Below are positions 6,079 through 15,455 of a stretch of 64,000 nucleotides of DNA, one piece after another. The DNA is taken from positions 1-64,000 of the forward strand of contig CAYZBG010000021.1 in assembly GCA_964476565.1 (NCBI GenBank), written 5' to 3'. The first letter of the stretch is position 1. The number at the start of each line of letters is the position of its first letter. Both the position numbers and the translations under genes were made by a program. Source of the DNA: CAMAXB01 sp964476565. Its GTDB lineage: Bacteria > Verrucomicrobiota > Verrucomicrobiia > Opitutales > Opitutaceae. Under the pieces are notes generated by a model. The model was given only the letters and a program-made list of their open reading frames with translations. It was not told the DNA's origin and made no database searches.

Positions 6079-8228
6079 GAAACCTCCTTGGCGTGCGACC
6101 AGGGCAATTGCAACCCGACCCTCACGCCGGCGCCTCCGCGGGCCGGCTGCCAGACGATCTCGCCCCCGAGGGCGGCCACGCGCGCGCGCATGTTGGCGAG
6201 GCCGTTGCCGGCCTTGATCGCGGCAAAGTCGAAGCCGGTGCCGTCGTCCTCGACCGCCACGCTCAGTCCATCCGGGCGTGGCGCGACCGTCACCTCGACG
6301 CGTCGGGCGCGCGCGTGTTTCACGATGTTGCTCACCGCCTCGCGCACGAGCGGACGCAGGGCGTGGACGACCTGAGCGGAGAACGGAGAGGGCGCCCCGC
6401 CCGTCTCGACGCGCCACTCCAGCTCGAGGCCCGCCGCCGCCAGGCGCTCGGCCGTCTCGTAACGCAGCTCGGCCAACGCCTCCTCCAGGGACAGGTTGGG
6501 ATTGGCGGCGTCGTTGATGATGCCGCGCAGGTCGGAGAGGGTCTCGCGCAGGAGCGACTCGCGCCGTCCGTCCTCACGCGTGTGCAGCGCGCGCAGGAGC
6601 TGGGCGCCGACGTTGTCGTGCATGTCGCGGGCGATGCGCGCCCGCTCGACCTGCACGCCCTGTTCGTAGGCGTCGCGGCTCTCCAGCGCGTGGCGCAGCA
6701 TGCCCAGCAGCTCGCCGGCCTGGGCAACATCGCGAGGACCGAAGAGGCCGCGTCCGCCACGCGCGTATTCAAGGCGCAACGACGGGAGTCCACCCACCGC
6801 GGGCAGCAGCAGCGCCAATCCGTCCTCGGCCATGGCCGCGTCCTCGCCCTCGCGCGCGGCCGGTTCGATGCGCAGCGGGTCGAAGGCCAGTCGCAGGCAG
6901 TCGCGCCAGCGCTCCTCCCGCCGGTCGGCGGTCGGGGCGAGCGCCGCGCCGACCACCGCCTTGAAGAGACCGGGCCGATCGTCTTCGCGCCGGCCGAGCA
7001 TGCGCGACGAGAGATAGCCGCGCAGCGGCAGCCAGAGCAGCCCGCAGACCACCAGCGAGAGGCTCAACGAGGCACCGGCCGAAAACTGCAGTTGCAGGAG
7101 AAAGACGAGGTCGAGGGCCACGAGCAGCAGCAGCGCGCCGAGCCAGGTCACGATGCGCACCCACCACTCGTCCAGACCGAAGAGGCGGAACCGCAGGATG
7201 CCGAACGCGAGCCCGACATAGACCAGCACGAAGAGCAGGAACGCGTACGGCTGCACCGCCGTCGTATCGAAGCCGAACATCTGCGGCAGCAGGACGAGCA
7301 GCGCGAACACGCCGCTGCCGACCACCCACGAAAGCAGAAACCAGCGCAGCGAGGCCCGCCCCACCGGATCTCCCCGCGTCCTTCGCCATTGCAGGTAGGC
7401 GAGCAGGAAGGTGCCGGCGACCATGACCATCACGAGTAAGCGTCGCGCGAGGATCATCGACTCGAAGACGCCCACCTGCTGCGCCACCCACCACGCGGCC
7501 TGCGCGAGCACGGCGGCGAGCCCGAGCCAGGCCGGACCCAGGCGGCGCGGATACACCGTGAGCAACGCCACCATCGTGCCCGCAAAGAGACTGCCTCCGA
7601 GAAAATTCAGGTCGCTCAACACGCGGAGGAGCCCCTCGTCCAGCCCGAGTTCGCGCGTGCTGTACACCGCGGCCGTCGGCGCAAACAGACAGGTGCAGGC
7701 CCCGCTCAACAACAGGTACCGCGCCGCTGAATCTCGGCGACGAAACGCCCACACACCCGCCGCGATCAGCCACGCGATCGCGCCCACCGCGAGTTGCACC
7801 CAAAACTCCGTCGGCAACGTCACCGCCGGCCGCGAAGCCTCCGGCCGAACGTTCCAACGCCCGCCGTCGAGGTCCACGAACACGACTGTTTCTGCCGCCT
7901 GCAACGCCGCCAGCCGCGCCTGGCGCTCGAGAAACGTGTCGTAAACCTCGTAGGTCGGCAGCACGCCGTCCGGCTCGATGATGAAATCCGTCGCCACAAA
8001 GCGAAACTCCCCCTCGTCCGTCGCGAGCCCGCGCAGCGCGGTGCCCGTCGGAATCCCGGCGGCCGGACCTTCCGACTTTACGACCACAGCTGCCTCCGCG
8101 TTTGCATCGTACGCAAGCCGCAACCCGAGCCACGGCTGATCCGTGGCCAGATGCGTGATGAAAAAGCCCACCCCGAGTGCGTAGAGCACGGCGAGGAGCA
8201 GCAACCGGTCCGGACGAATCAAGCGCAT
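6075..8228 (-). CDS. Membrane-bound sensor histidine kinase, HisKA_3 type, with PDZ-like input and multiple TM helices
   Basis: A 717-residue sensor kinase. After an N-terminal TM helix (RLLLLAVLYALGVGFF) comes a periplasmic PDZ-like stretch (about residues 30-150, including VVVKSEGPAAGIPTGTALRGL). Then come some eight hydrophobic helices up to about residue 430, a linker, the HisKA_3 dimerisation/phosphoacceptor helix with His537 in ARIARDMHDNVGAQLL, and a HATPase domain (VREAVSNIVKHARA, then VEDDGTGFDF). The plan of PDZ plus multi-TM plus NarX-type kinase resembles Bacillus ComP, but the ligand cannot be read from sequence. Start ATG 8228 is chosen; ATG 8267 would add 13 residues. The stop overlaps the start of the response regulator. 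Confidence 0.93.
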   Translation of the reverse strand: MRLIRPDRLLLLAVLYALGVGFFITHLATDQPWLGLRLAYDANAEAAVVVKSEGPAAGIPTGTALRGLATDEGEFRFVATDFIIEPDGVLPTYEVYDTFLERQARLAALQAAETVVFVDLDGGRWNVRPEASRPAVTLPTEFWVQLAVGAIAWLIAAGVWAFRRRDSAARYLLLSGACTCLFAPTAAVYSTRELGLDEGLLRVLSDLNFLGGSLFAGTMVALLTVYPRRLGPAWLGLAAVLAQAAWWVAQQVGVFESMILARRLLVMVMVAGTFLLAYLQWRRTRGDPVGRASLRWFLLSWVVGSGVFALLVLLPQMFGFDTTAVQPYAFLLFVLVYVGLAFGILRFRLFGLDEWWVRIVTWLGALLLLVALDLVFLLQLQFSAGASLSLSLVVCGLLWLPLRGYLSSRMLGRREDDRPGLFKAVVGAALAPTADRREERWRDCLRLAFDPLRIEPAAREGEDAAMAEDGLALLLPAVGGLPSLRLEYARGGRGLFGPRDVAQAGELLGMLRHALESRDAYEQGVQVERARIARDMHDNVGAQLLRALHTREDGRRESLLRETLSDLRGIINDAANPNLSLEEALAELRYETAERLAAAGLELEWRVETGGAPSPFSAQVVHALRPLVREAVSNIVKHARARRVEVTVAPRPDGLSVAVEDDGTGFDFAAIKAGNGLANMRARVAALGGEIVWQPARGGAGVRVGLQLPWSHAKEVS

Positions 8229-8675
8229 GACCGCAGGACGCGCAGTGCGGCCGTGAACGACCGGCATCGGGGTTCTCGATAAAAAGTCATGTACGCCACC
8301 GCCGGCTGGATCGGCCCATGGCATCCCAAAGAACGATGAGCCCAAACGCCGTTTCAAGGGCTTTCGTGCCCCAAGCATCTTTTGGAGTGCGGAAACGTGT
8401 TTCCGCTTCTGACGGGCCGACGCGACGGCCCGCCCCCGCCCCGCCCAAGGCGCCGGTCCGCGGCCCGGCGTCGAAAGCGGCGACGCGTCGCCGCACTCCA
8501 AAGATTCGCCGCCGCCCCCTCCCGCGATCGGGATACGTAGTTGCGCGAGCCTGTTGGGGTTGCCATCCCGACGGACCGGAAAAGGCTGACGGTATCCTCC
8601 AAACGGACCCGTCGCCTTCCTCGTCGAAAGCGCGGGTTGAGATCGATCCGTTCCGCTTCGTTTCGCTGCCACGCC
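8229..8675. other. 447-base divergent intergenic region
   Basis: This region separates the kinase gene (minus) from the large secreted protein gene (plus), so it must hold both promoters. I found no convincing promoter boxes. Its centre is taken up by a REP-like double hairpin (8381-8502), and the rest shows nothing I can name. Confidence 0.5.
8381..8502. repeat. REP/BIME-like inverted pair with hairpin ends
   Basis: The 12-base word tttggagtgcgg (8381-8392) recurs as its exact reverse complement ccgcactccaaa (8491-8502). Each copy runs into its own hairpin: gcggaaac/gtttccgc (8389-8406) on the left and the 18-base perfect palindrome gcggcgac-gc-gtcgccgc (8477-8494) on the right. A conserved head followed by a variable hairpin, in two inverted copies, is the plan of REP pairs mobilised by RAYT transposases. 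No transposase is in this window. Confidence 0.6.
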
Positions 8676-11600
8676 ATGTCGCTTCGCCCGCTCCTCGCCC
8701 CGTTCCTCGCCTCCCTCGCCACCGTGGCCTTCGCCGCCGACGCCCCGCCGCCCCCCGCCCTCGCCACCTTCGACGACGCGACGTTCGCCTCGCACATTGC
8801 CTCGTCCCTCGAAGCCAAGCGAAACGCCGACGCCTACTTCTACGCGCGTGCCTGGCAGCACAAATCGCCCCGGAACTTCGGTGCCGCCGCCGCCCTCTCC
8901 CGCGTTTACCTCTCCTTTGGAGCGCCGGCCGCGGCGCTCGAATCCGTCTCCCACGCCTTCCGCCTCGCCCCCAACCTCGAGGCCGCCCGCGAGCTGCTCG
9001 CCTTCAAGGTCCAGGCCCACGCCGAACTGGGCGACTCCCTCGCCGCCCTCGCCAACGCCCGCGAAGCCCTGCGCCTGCCCGCCGAACCGGACGAGGCCTT
9101 CAACGCAAGCCTCGTCGCCCTGCAATGGGCCGCCTACGCCACCCTCCTCTCCGAACCGGCCCTCGCCGCCCACGCTGCTCGCACCGAGGCCCCCGGCTTT
9201 GCCCACCGCCTCTTCCTCACGAAGGAACGCCTGTTCAACCAGGAACGCGACCTGCACGAGTCCTTCCGCCAGCGTCTCGCCCGCCCTTCCGAGAATCGCG
9301 AAGCGATTTTCGCCGAGCTCACCCGCTACCTCGCCCTCAACGAGCACTTCGGTCCTTGGGCCGATCCGGGCGGACCGGCGGCCCCGCTCGCGGAGCATCC
9401 CGACCTGCTCGCGCTTTATGAGCCCTATCTCGAGGCGACAGACCTCCCGGTCTATGGCCGCTGGGTAAAGAACAACCGCCTGTCGGTGCTGGAAGCCGAA
9501 TTCGCCGCCAAGTCCGCAGACGAACCCGCCGCAACCGGCAACCCGGCCGCCGACCTGCCGCGCTTCCTCCAGACGATCGAACCCGTCTGGTCGCGCCTGC
9601 GCCCGCAACTCGAACAGGAAGTCGCCCGGGCCGACGCCGCCCGTTCCATCGCCGAGATCGAGGCCGCCTGGGACCGGCTCGAACGCCTCATGAACGGCTC
9701 CGTAGCCAACGTTCTCAAACAGATCGATGCGCTCGCCGCCCAACTCGAGGTCACCCCGGACGCCGCTCCCGCGTCCGCCCTCGCCGCCTTCGCGAAATGG
9801 CGCGACCTCGCCAAGGATCCGCTCATTACCGCCACGCGCCTGCGCGGCGTGCAGCGCGCCTCCGGCAACGCCGTCGTTGCCGAAGCCGACATCCCCCAGC
9901 TCAAGGCCGACGGCGCCTGGATGGGCACCGAAATGACCGAGACCGAGGCCGCGCCCTCCCTCTTCCGTCGCTGGGCCCGCGCCGTCCTCGCCGAGGAGGA
10001 GGCCCGCCTCGCCGACCTGCAAACCTCGCTCGCCGAAGCTCCGTCGCCGCGTCTCGAAGAATTCGATACGCTCATCGCCCAGAGCCTCATGACCCCGGCA
10101 ACGTGGCGGGCCCGCCTGCGCGCCGCCGAAGCCGGGGGTGACTGGTCCGAACAGGTCTGGTCCGCCTACCATGCCTTCGCCGAAGACCCGGCCGCCCTCG
10201 ACGGGTGGCTATCCCCGCGCCTTCAGGAGAACGACGCCCTGCTCGCCGGTGCCATCGCCGCCTTGGCGTCGGATAACCCGGAGGCCCGCCTCCGCGCCCT
10301 GGACGATCTTTTCCGCGGACTCGACCGCGACCCGGCCCACCTTCAGGCCCGCACCGCCCTGATGCAGGCTTTCCTGCGCGACGGGCTCGACGAGTCCGCC
10401 CACGAGCAACTCGTGACGCTTTGGCGGATGCACCTGCCTTCCTTCCGCCCGGACACGGACGCGCTCAGCCTCATCGTGCGCCGCAGCGACTGGCCGTTAC
10501 TCCTGGAGGTCGCCGACGACCGCGTCACGGCCGACGACACCGACGTCGAAGCGCATTTCTACCGCCAGCTCGCCGCCACCGCCCTGGGCCTTCCGCAGCT
10601 CGCCGCCGACTCCACCACCGCGCTCAACGGCACCGTTTATCACACGCGCACGCGCCTCCTCCATTGGATGGAGCCCGACTACGTCAGACGAAACCCAACC
10701 GTGGTCTCGTTTGACCGAGAATCCACCGGGTTGAAGGACGTCGTGAACCTGCTCGGGAACGAGGACGAGGACCCCGCCGCCCGCATCTGGCTCGCCCTGC
10801 TGCTCGACCGGCACCCCGCGGAGTTCTCCTCCTATGGCAATCTCACGTGGCAACGCCTCGAAACCGACGCCTCCCTCGCGACGATCACGCACCTCGATTT
10901 CATCCGCGGTCGCCTCAACGTCACCGACTACCGCGAGACCCATCGCGACACCGACGAGGACGCGGTCGCGCGCTTCGTTGAACACTACCTCGCCGCCTCG
11001 CGCTCGCCCTCCGACGACAACACGTCCCGCCTCACTGCCATGGCGGACGAGGTGGCCCTGCCTTTACTGCTTCGCATCGCGGCCGCCACGGTTGGCGGCC
11101 ACCGCAGTGACGCCACCCCGCCCACCCAACGCGCCTCGGCCCGCGCACACGTCAACCCACGCACGAAGGACTGGACTGGGGTCTGGAGCAACCTCGCCCC
11201 CGGGCAGAAAGCGGTGGTCGCCACCCTTCCCGATCTGAAAGCCGCGCCCACTGACCGACCCCTGCGCGTGGAAGCACTGCCCAACCTGGGTCTTGTCCTG
11301 TCCGCCGCTCCCCTTGAGATCGGCCCTCTCTGGGAACTGCGCGGGCTTCACGTCAGACGCGAAGGCACTACGAGCATCGCGCCCGCCTGGCAGGTGCGCA
11401 ACGGCCATGTGCTGGCCGTCGCGGACGCCCACGTTGCCGGTCTGAACCTCAACACCAGTGCCCGCAACGCCTTCCCCGGCATGAAAGGCCACGTTTGGCT
11501 CGAGGACGTCGAATGGGCCGCCGCGACGATCGCGGCGAACTGCCTCTGGCTCGACGACGTGTTTCTTTCCACAGCCCCGCTTCACATCGGTCGCAGCCTG

Positions 11601-13421
11601 GACGCCTCGACGGTGCACGCGCCCAACCTCAGTCTTTCGCTCGGCGGCCATGCCAATGTCTGGGGGCGCACCCATGCGCACGCACGCTTCGAGGACTCGG
11701 TTGTCCAGGTGACCACCCGGGACACGCTCGCCATCGTGCCAGGCTCGACGCTGCACTTCGAACGCTCGACGGTATTCGATAACCAAGCCACGGCCCAACG
11801 CAGCCAGGGTTTCGCCAGTGGTGCGGTTTCCGCCCACGCCAGCCGGCACATCACTTCCCGCACCGATGTGGCCTCGCTCCCGAGCGGTTTTGTCTCCCGC
11901 CTGATTGACCACCCGGATTCCGTCACGGCTCAAGTCGGCACTACGACCGAGCTGGTTGCCGCCCTCGCCAAGGCGAAGGCCGGCGATCGGATTTTTCTCC
12001 GCGGTGGCGTATACGAACTCACCGCCACGTTGCGCGTTCCTGCCGGCGTTTCGTTGATCGGCAATTACCCCACCGGCACCGATCAGCCCACCACCTTGAG
12101 CGTCGGCCCGCGCCGGCCGGTGGATCCCGTGGTACTCGTTGAAGGAGGTCTCAGCCGTCTGACGCGCCTGCGCTTCGATGTTCCCTCCGCCGGTGTCCAT
12201 CAACCGACGGGGCTTAACCTCGGTGACCAAGTCCCCGACCGCAAAGCCATCGTCGTCCGCAGTGGCGCCCAGGTCATCCTCGAGAGCCTGCAGTTCCCGG
12301 GATGGAATGCGGCGACTCGCCCGGCCGTCGTGGCGGATCGCGCGCACATCATCGTGACCGACACCCTGGCCGCTCGTGCCGCCGTAGCCAATGACGGCAC
12401 GCTGAGCCTGCTCGCCGGCTTCCAAGACAACGCCGACACATTCTCGGGACAGGGCCACATCTATGCCCCCTACCGAGGAGGGGAAGGACGCAGAGGAATA
12501 ATCAGTGAGGGTCTGCATTTTCACTACCGCCCCCCTTCGCGCTCCTATGCGTTCTACTCTGACGGCGGTGCGCCTCCCCGCGATCTCGCGCGCCGCGCGA
12601 ATGCCCGCGATCAATTGTTGACCGCACTCGCCAACGCTACGCCGGCCCTTGAGGCCGACTTCTCGCTCGCGAAGGACACCGACGAACGCGCCGCGCTGTT
12701 GAACCACCACGTGGGCTCGCTCAACTACCTCATCCGCGCCGCGCGCCTTACGCCCGACGAACTCGCCAAGGCCTTCGCTCGCCACCTCAATCCGATCCTG
12801 CTCACACAGCGCGACGAGCTGCCAATTCTGGTCGATCGCATGGTAATGGAGAATTACGCGCTCGATGTCACTTTTCTTGCCCGCTACGAAGAGACGTTTC
12901 CGGAAACGGAGCGCCAGCGCATCGCTGCGTTCGGTCGCATTCACTACAGTGGCTGGACCTCCGATGGCTCTTGGAAACCTGCAGACCGAAAAGCCAGCCT
13001 CGCCTTTCTCAACAAGTATCCGCCTGGCCAGCCTCTCCACGCGCGTGCCATGGAATTCCTTCGCGCCGGCCGGGGAAGCTTCGTCGATTTCGAGCGAATG
13101 CTCGCCCGGGAAGCGGCGGAGCAGGCCGCCCGCGTGGCCGCCGCCATCCGCGCCGAGGAGGATCGCAAGGCCCAGGAGGCCTACCAGGCCCGCCTGAAAG
13201 CCGAACATGCGGCAGCCGTCAAGCGGCAGGCCGAGCTCGCCGCCGCCGGCGCAGCCGCCATGGCGCGGAGCGTCAACTGGGGTGGCTCGTCGGGCAGCTG
13301 GTCTTCCTCTAGCTCCTCTTACCAACCCTCCGCCACCCGGCAGCTCCAAGACTACAGCCGACAGCTCGACAACCACCTCCACAACGTCGGCCGCGGTTAC
13401 GGACAGGGCCGGCGGTACTGA
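8676..13421 (+). CDS. Very large secreted protein: TPR-rich N-half, beta-helix segment, Ala/Glu coiled coil and Ser-rich tail
   Basis: A protein of 1581 residues with an N-terminal signal peptide (MSLRPLLAPFLASLATVAFA). Residues about 25-770 are alpha-helical with TPR-like hairpins (for example AAALSRVYLSFGAPAAALESVSHAF). Residues about 770-1250 are beta-rich. A DUF1565/pectin-lyase-like entry motif lies near residue 1088 (LVAALAKAKAGDRIFLRGGV, then LRVPAGVSLIGNY). The C-terminus has a long helix (EEDRKAQEAYQARLKAEHAA), a Gly/Ser run (GGSSGSWSSSSSS) and an Arg/Tyr-rich end. ATG 8676 is chosen because the signal peptide starts there; 45 upstream in-frame codons are Arg-rich and unlikely to be translated. 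No enzymatic motif was seen. It converges on the propeller operon. Confidence 0.8.
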   Translation: MSLRPLLAPFLASLATVAFAADAPPPPALATFDDATFASHIASSLEAKRNADAYFYARAWQHKSPRNFGAAAALSRVYLSFGAPAAALESVSHAFRLAPNLEAARELLAFKVQAHAELGDSLAALANAREALRLPAEPDEAFNASLVALQWAAYATLLSEPALAAHAARTEAPGFAHRLFLTKERLFNQERDLHESFRQRLARPSENREAIFAELTRYLALNEHFGPWADPGGPAAPLAEHPDLLALYEPYLEATDLPVYGRWVKNNRLSVLEAEFAAKSADEPAATGNPAADLPRFLQTIEPVWSRLRPQLEQEVARADAARSIAEIEAAWDRLERLMNGSVANVLKQIDALAAQLEVTPDAAPASALAAFAKWRDLAKDPLITATRLRGVQRASGNAVVAEADIPQLKADGAWMGTEMTETEAAPSLFRRWARAVLAEEEARLADLQTSLAEAPSPRLEEFDTLIAQSLMTPATWRARLRAAEAGGDWSEQVWSAYHAFAEDPAALDGWLSPRLQENDALLAGAIAALASDNPEARLRALDDLFRGLDRDPAHLQARTALMQAFLRDGLDESAHEQLVTLWRMHLPSFRPDTDALSLIVRRSDWPLLLEVADDRVTADDTDVEAHFYRQLAATALGLPQLAADSTTALNGTVYHTRTRLLHWMEPDYVRRNPTVVSFDRESTGLKDVVNLLGNEDEDPAARIWLALLLDRHPAEFSSYGNLTWQRLETDASLATITHLDFIRGRLNVTDYRETHRDTDEDAVARFVEHYLAASRSPSDDNTSRLTAMADEVALPLLLRIAAATVGGHRSDATPPTQRASARAHVNPRTKDWTGVWSNLAPGQKAVVATLPDLKAAPTDRPLRVEALPNLGLVLSAAPLEIGPLWELRGLHVRREGTTSIAPAWQVRNGHVLAVADAHVAGLNLNTSARNAFPGMKGHVWLEDVEWAAATIAANCLWLDDVFLSTAPLHIGRSLDASTVHAPNLSLSLGGHANVWGRTHAHARFEDSVVQVTTRDTLAIVPGSTLHFERSTVFDNQATAQRSQGFASGAVSAHASRHITSRTDVASLPSGFVSRLIDHPDSVTAQVGTTTELVAALAKAKAGDRIFLRGGVYELTATLRVPAGVSLIGNYPTGTDQPTTLSVGPRRPVDPVVLVEGGLSRLTRLRFDVPSAGVHQPTGLNLGDQVPDRKAIVVRSGAQVILESLQFPGWNAATRPAVVADRAHIIVTDTLAARAAVANDGTLSLLAGFQDNADTFSGQGHIYAPYRGGEGRRGIISEGLHFHYRPPSRSYAFYSDGGAPPRDLARRANARDQLLTALANATPALEADFSLAKDTDERAALLNHHVGSLNYLIRAARLTPDELAKAFARHLNPILLTQRDELPILVDRMVMENYALDVTFLARYEETFPETERQRIAAFGRIHYSGWTSDGSWKPADRKASLAFLNKYPPGQPLHARAMEFLRAGRGSFVDFERMLAREAAEQAARVAAAIRAEEDRKAQEAYQARLKAEHAAAVKRQAELAAAGAAAMARSVNWGGSSGSWSSSSSSYQPSATRQLQDYSRQLDNHLHNVGRGYGQGRRY

Positions 13422-13510
13422 TCGACGTCGAAACCTTGGTGCAAAGCGTCACCACCGAAACCCACAGGAACGCGAAGCTAATCCACGCCTCCGTCCGTTG
13501 TGCGTTCACT

Positions 13511-14125
13511 TCATCGTTTGAGGATCGGTACCTGCGGAGGCAGCAAGCGGTCGGGGATCGCGTGCGGCGCAAACGTGCCCGGGCGATTCGCGCGCAGGAA
13601 GGCCCAGCCGATCGGCACCAGGCTGGCCACCGCAGCGAGCCGGACCCAGCCGGCCACTCCGCCCTCCGCAAAATGTCCGACGACATCGAGGGCCCAAAAA
13701 AGAAACAGGACCATCGCGATGATCAGACCCGCAAGACCGTAGTACTGCCACGCGGGCGTCCCCGCGAGAAAGTGGCATGAGGGATTCTCGCGGCCGACCC
13801 GTGCGAGGAGCTCGCGCACCACCACGGCATACGTCGCGCCACGATCCTCGAACTGGGCGAACCCCACGTAATGCGACGATACGAGGATGAGCCGCCCGCC
13901 GTCCCGCGTCCGAAGATCGCAGACAAAGCGGTTCTGATCCACGCGGGAGGGCGCGTGCTGCAACCGGACGAACACAATGTCCGCGTAACGGCAGAACCGC
14001 GTCGTGCGATCCGGCCGGGATTCTTCCAGTCCCTCGGGAAGCAACCGCCAACACGTCTCCTTCTCCAGAGCGCTGCGTCGCGCGACATGGGTTAGTGTTT
14101 CGTTCCCATCGATCGATGCGTTCAT
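13511..14125 (-). CDS. Membrane protein of unknown function, last gene of propeller operon
   Basis: A 204-residue protein without a recognised family. The N-terminal 120 residues are soluble and charged, with the strand-rich stretch LILVSSHYVGFAQFEDRGATYAVVV. Two hydrophobic helices follow (YYGLAGLIIAMVLFLFWAL and VRLAAVASLVPIGWAFL) and a short basic tail. ATG 14125 is preceded by AAGGAAG and overlaps the upstream stop as ATGA. No signal peptide is seen, so the long N-terminal part is probably cytoplasmic. As the sixth gene of the operon it may be an accessory of the same envelope process. Confidence 0.7.
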   Translation of the reverse strand: MNASIDGNETLTHVARRSALEKETCWRLLPEGLEESRPDRTTRFCRYADIVFVRLQHAPSRVDQNRFVCDLRTRDGGRLILVSSHYVGFAQFEDRGATYAVVVRELLARVGRENPSCHFLAGTPAWQYYGLAGLIIAMVLFLFWALDVVGHFAEGGVAGWVRLAAVASLVPIGWAFLRANRPGTFAPHAIPDRLLPPQVPILKR

Positions 14126-14814
14126 GAAGTTCTTCCTTGGGGACGCCGCCACAACGGTACCAACACCGCGAGCGCGATCACCGACGCCGCGACCTTCGCT
14201 CCGAGGATCAGCCAGCCGCGCATGTGCGCGCCACTGGCTTCGCGGGCCAGGATCGGTTCCCAAGGATCGCCCCAGATCTCCGTGACCACGGGCGAACCCA
14301 AGGCCGCGGCCTCGCCGCGCGCCCACACCGTCTCGCCCGCGCGAATCCCCGTGCTGGCGGGGTCCCAATCGTCCACCCGGGTCGTCCAAAACCATTTCCG
14401 CGGCCAAGAACGCGGCCGCACGGACGCGGCGCGTCCCAGATCGTAGCTGTTGGCCGAAAGCAGCCAGCTTCCATCCGCCCATTCGAAACGAAGCGCCGGC
14501 CGCCGTTCCGCCACCGTCTCGACCCGGATCGAACGCGAACTCCCTCCGACGCCGCCTCGATCCCGGCGCTGCTTGTGCACATAGGCGAACCGCCCCTGCC
14601 AGGCGTGGCGCACCGCGTCGTTCTCGTCGACCGGATACGCGCGCCCCTTCAGCAGGAAAGCTGCACCCGCAACCAGCGCCTGCAGGTCGGCCGAGGTGTT
14701 CACCTCGACAAAATCGCAGGGGACGCTGGCCACCGTCGGACGCCAGGCGCCCCAAACAAGCCCGAGGACCGCGGCCGCAACGGCCACCCGGACGGCGGAA
14801 CCGACCGCCCTCAT
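14122..14814 (-). CDS. Two-TM membrane protein with large extracytoplasmic domain, unknown function
   Basis: A 230-residue protein with an N-terminal membrane helix (VRVAVAAAVLGLVWGAW), an extracytoplasmic domain of about 160 residues, and a C-terminal helix (GWLILGAKVAASVIALAVLVPLW) with a short basic tail. The layout, and elements such as FLLKGRAYPVD and IRAGETVWARGEAAAL, recall the GIDE/BAM beside-a-membrane domain also found in bacteria, but the resemblance is weak. Start ATG 14814 overlaps the stop of the upstream DUF4013 gene, and its own stop overlaps the next start. Confidence 0.65.
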   Translation of the reverse strand: MRAVGSAVRVAVAAAVLGLVWGAWRPTVASVPCDFVEVNTSADLQALVAGAAFLLKGRAYPVDENDAVRHAWQGRFAYVHKQRRDRGGVGGSSRSIRVETVAERRPALRFEWADGSWLLSANSYDLGRAASVRPRSWPRKWFWTTRVDDWDPASTGIRAGETVWARGEAAALGSPVVTEIWGDPWEPILAREASGAHMRGWLILGAKVAASVIALAVLVPLWRRPQGRTS

Positions 14815-15455
14815 CGCGGATCCTCCCGTCCGTTTACCAGACCGAACCGGCGCGAAAACACATTGGCGAAGGCGTAGCCGGCGACCTGCCAGAACCAGAC
14901 GCTCGTCACCAGAAACCCAATACCGAAGGCCAGCAGACCGGTGAAGGACAACGCCATCGCGGCCAGGGAGATGCCCCACGCATGCCAATAATCGGCCCCG
15001 CCCTGAAACACCCGGCGCATCGCCCGCAACGGATCGAAGATTTCCCGCGCGTCAAAGGCGCGGCAGTAGTGCGACATGTAACCGGGCACGGCGATCGTCG
15101 CCACGACCCAGAGCACCACCGCCACCACCAGCAACCACGGGAGATCGAAACGGAGCGCGAACCCGCCACAGATCGTCGCCGGCGCGTGGTAGTACACCAT
15201 GCCGAGAAAGGTTAGCGTACCGTGACGGAGCAGCGACGGGTAGTCGCGCCACGCGGGCCAGGCCGGCTGCCCCTGCTGCATGCGGTGCACCATGGCAATG
15301 CGATGGCCCATGTTGAGCAGCCAGCCGACGAACGGCACCAACAGCCAGAGCGCGCCGATCAGCACCTCGCGTCGCGCCTGTGCCGTTTGCAGCGGAAACT
15401 GGAAGGCGGCACGCAGCCCCAAGGGCGTGCCGAGGTCGACGACCGGCGCGCTCAT
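14811..15455 (-). CDS. DUF4013-like multi-pass membrane protein
   Basis: A 214-residue integral membrane protein. The block REVLIGALWLLVPFVGWLL, then NMGHRIAMVHRMQQGQPAWP, then a YPSLLRHG stretch matches the DUF4013 pattern (membrane helix, GxxxR turn, LP.W..., helix). Four or more TM helices are visible. DUF4013 has no established biochemical role. The ATG at 15455 overlaps the upstream stop (ATGA), so expression is tied to its operon neighbours. Confidence 0.75.
   Translation of the reverse strand: MSAPVVDLGTPLGLRAAFQFPLQTAQARREVLIGALWLLVPFVGWLLNMGHRIAMVHRMQQGQPAWPAWRDYPSLLRHGTLTFLGMVYYHAPATICGGFALRFDLPWLLVVAVVLWVVATIAVPGYMSHYCRAFDAREIFDPLRAMRRVFQGGADYWHAWGISLAAMALSFTGLLAFGIGFLVTSVWFWQVAGYAFANVFSRRFGLVNGREDPR

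Noticed and set aside
8541..8675. In-frame N-terminal extension of the large secreted protein
   Set aside because: The 45 extra residues are Arg-rich and would hide the signal peptide; ATG 8676 directly starts it.
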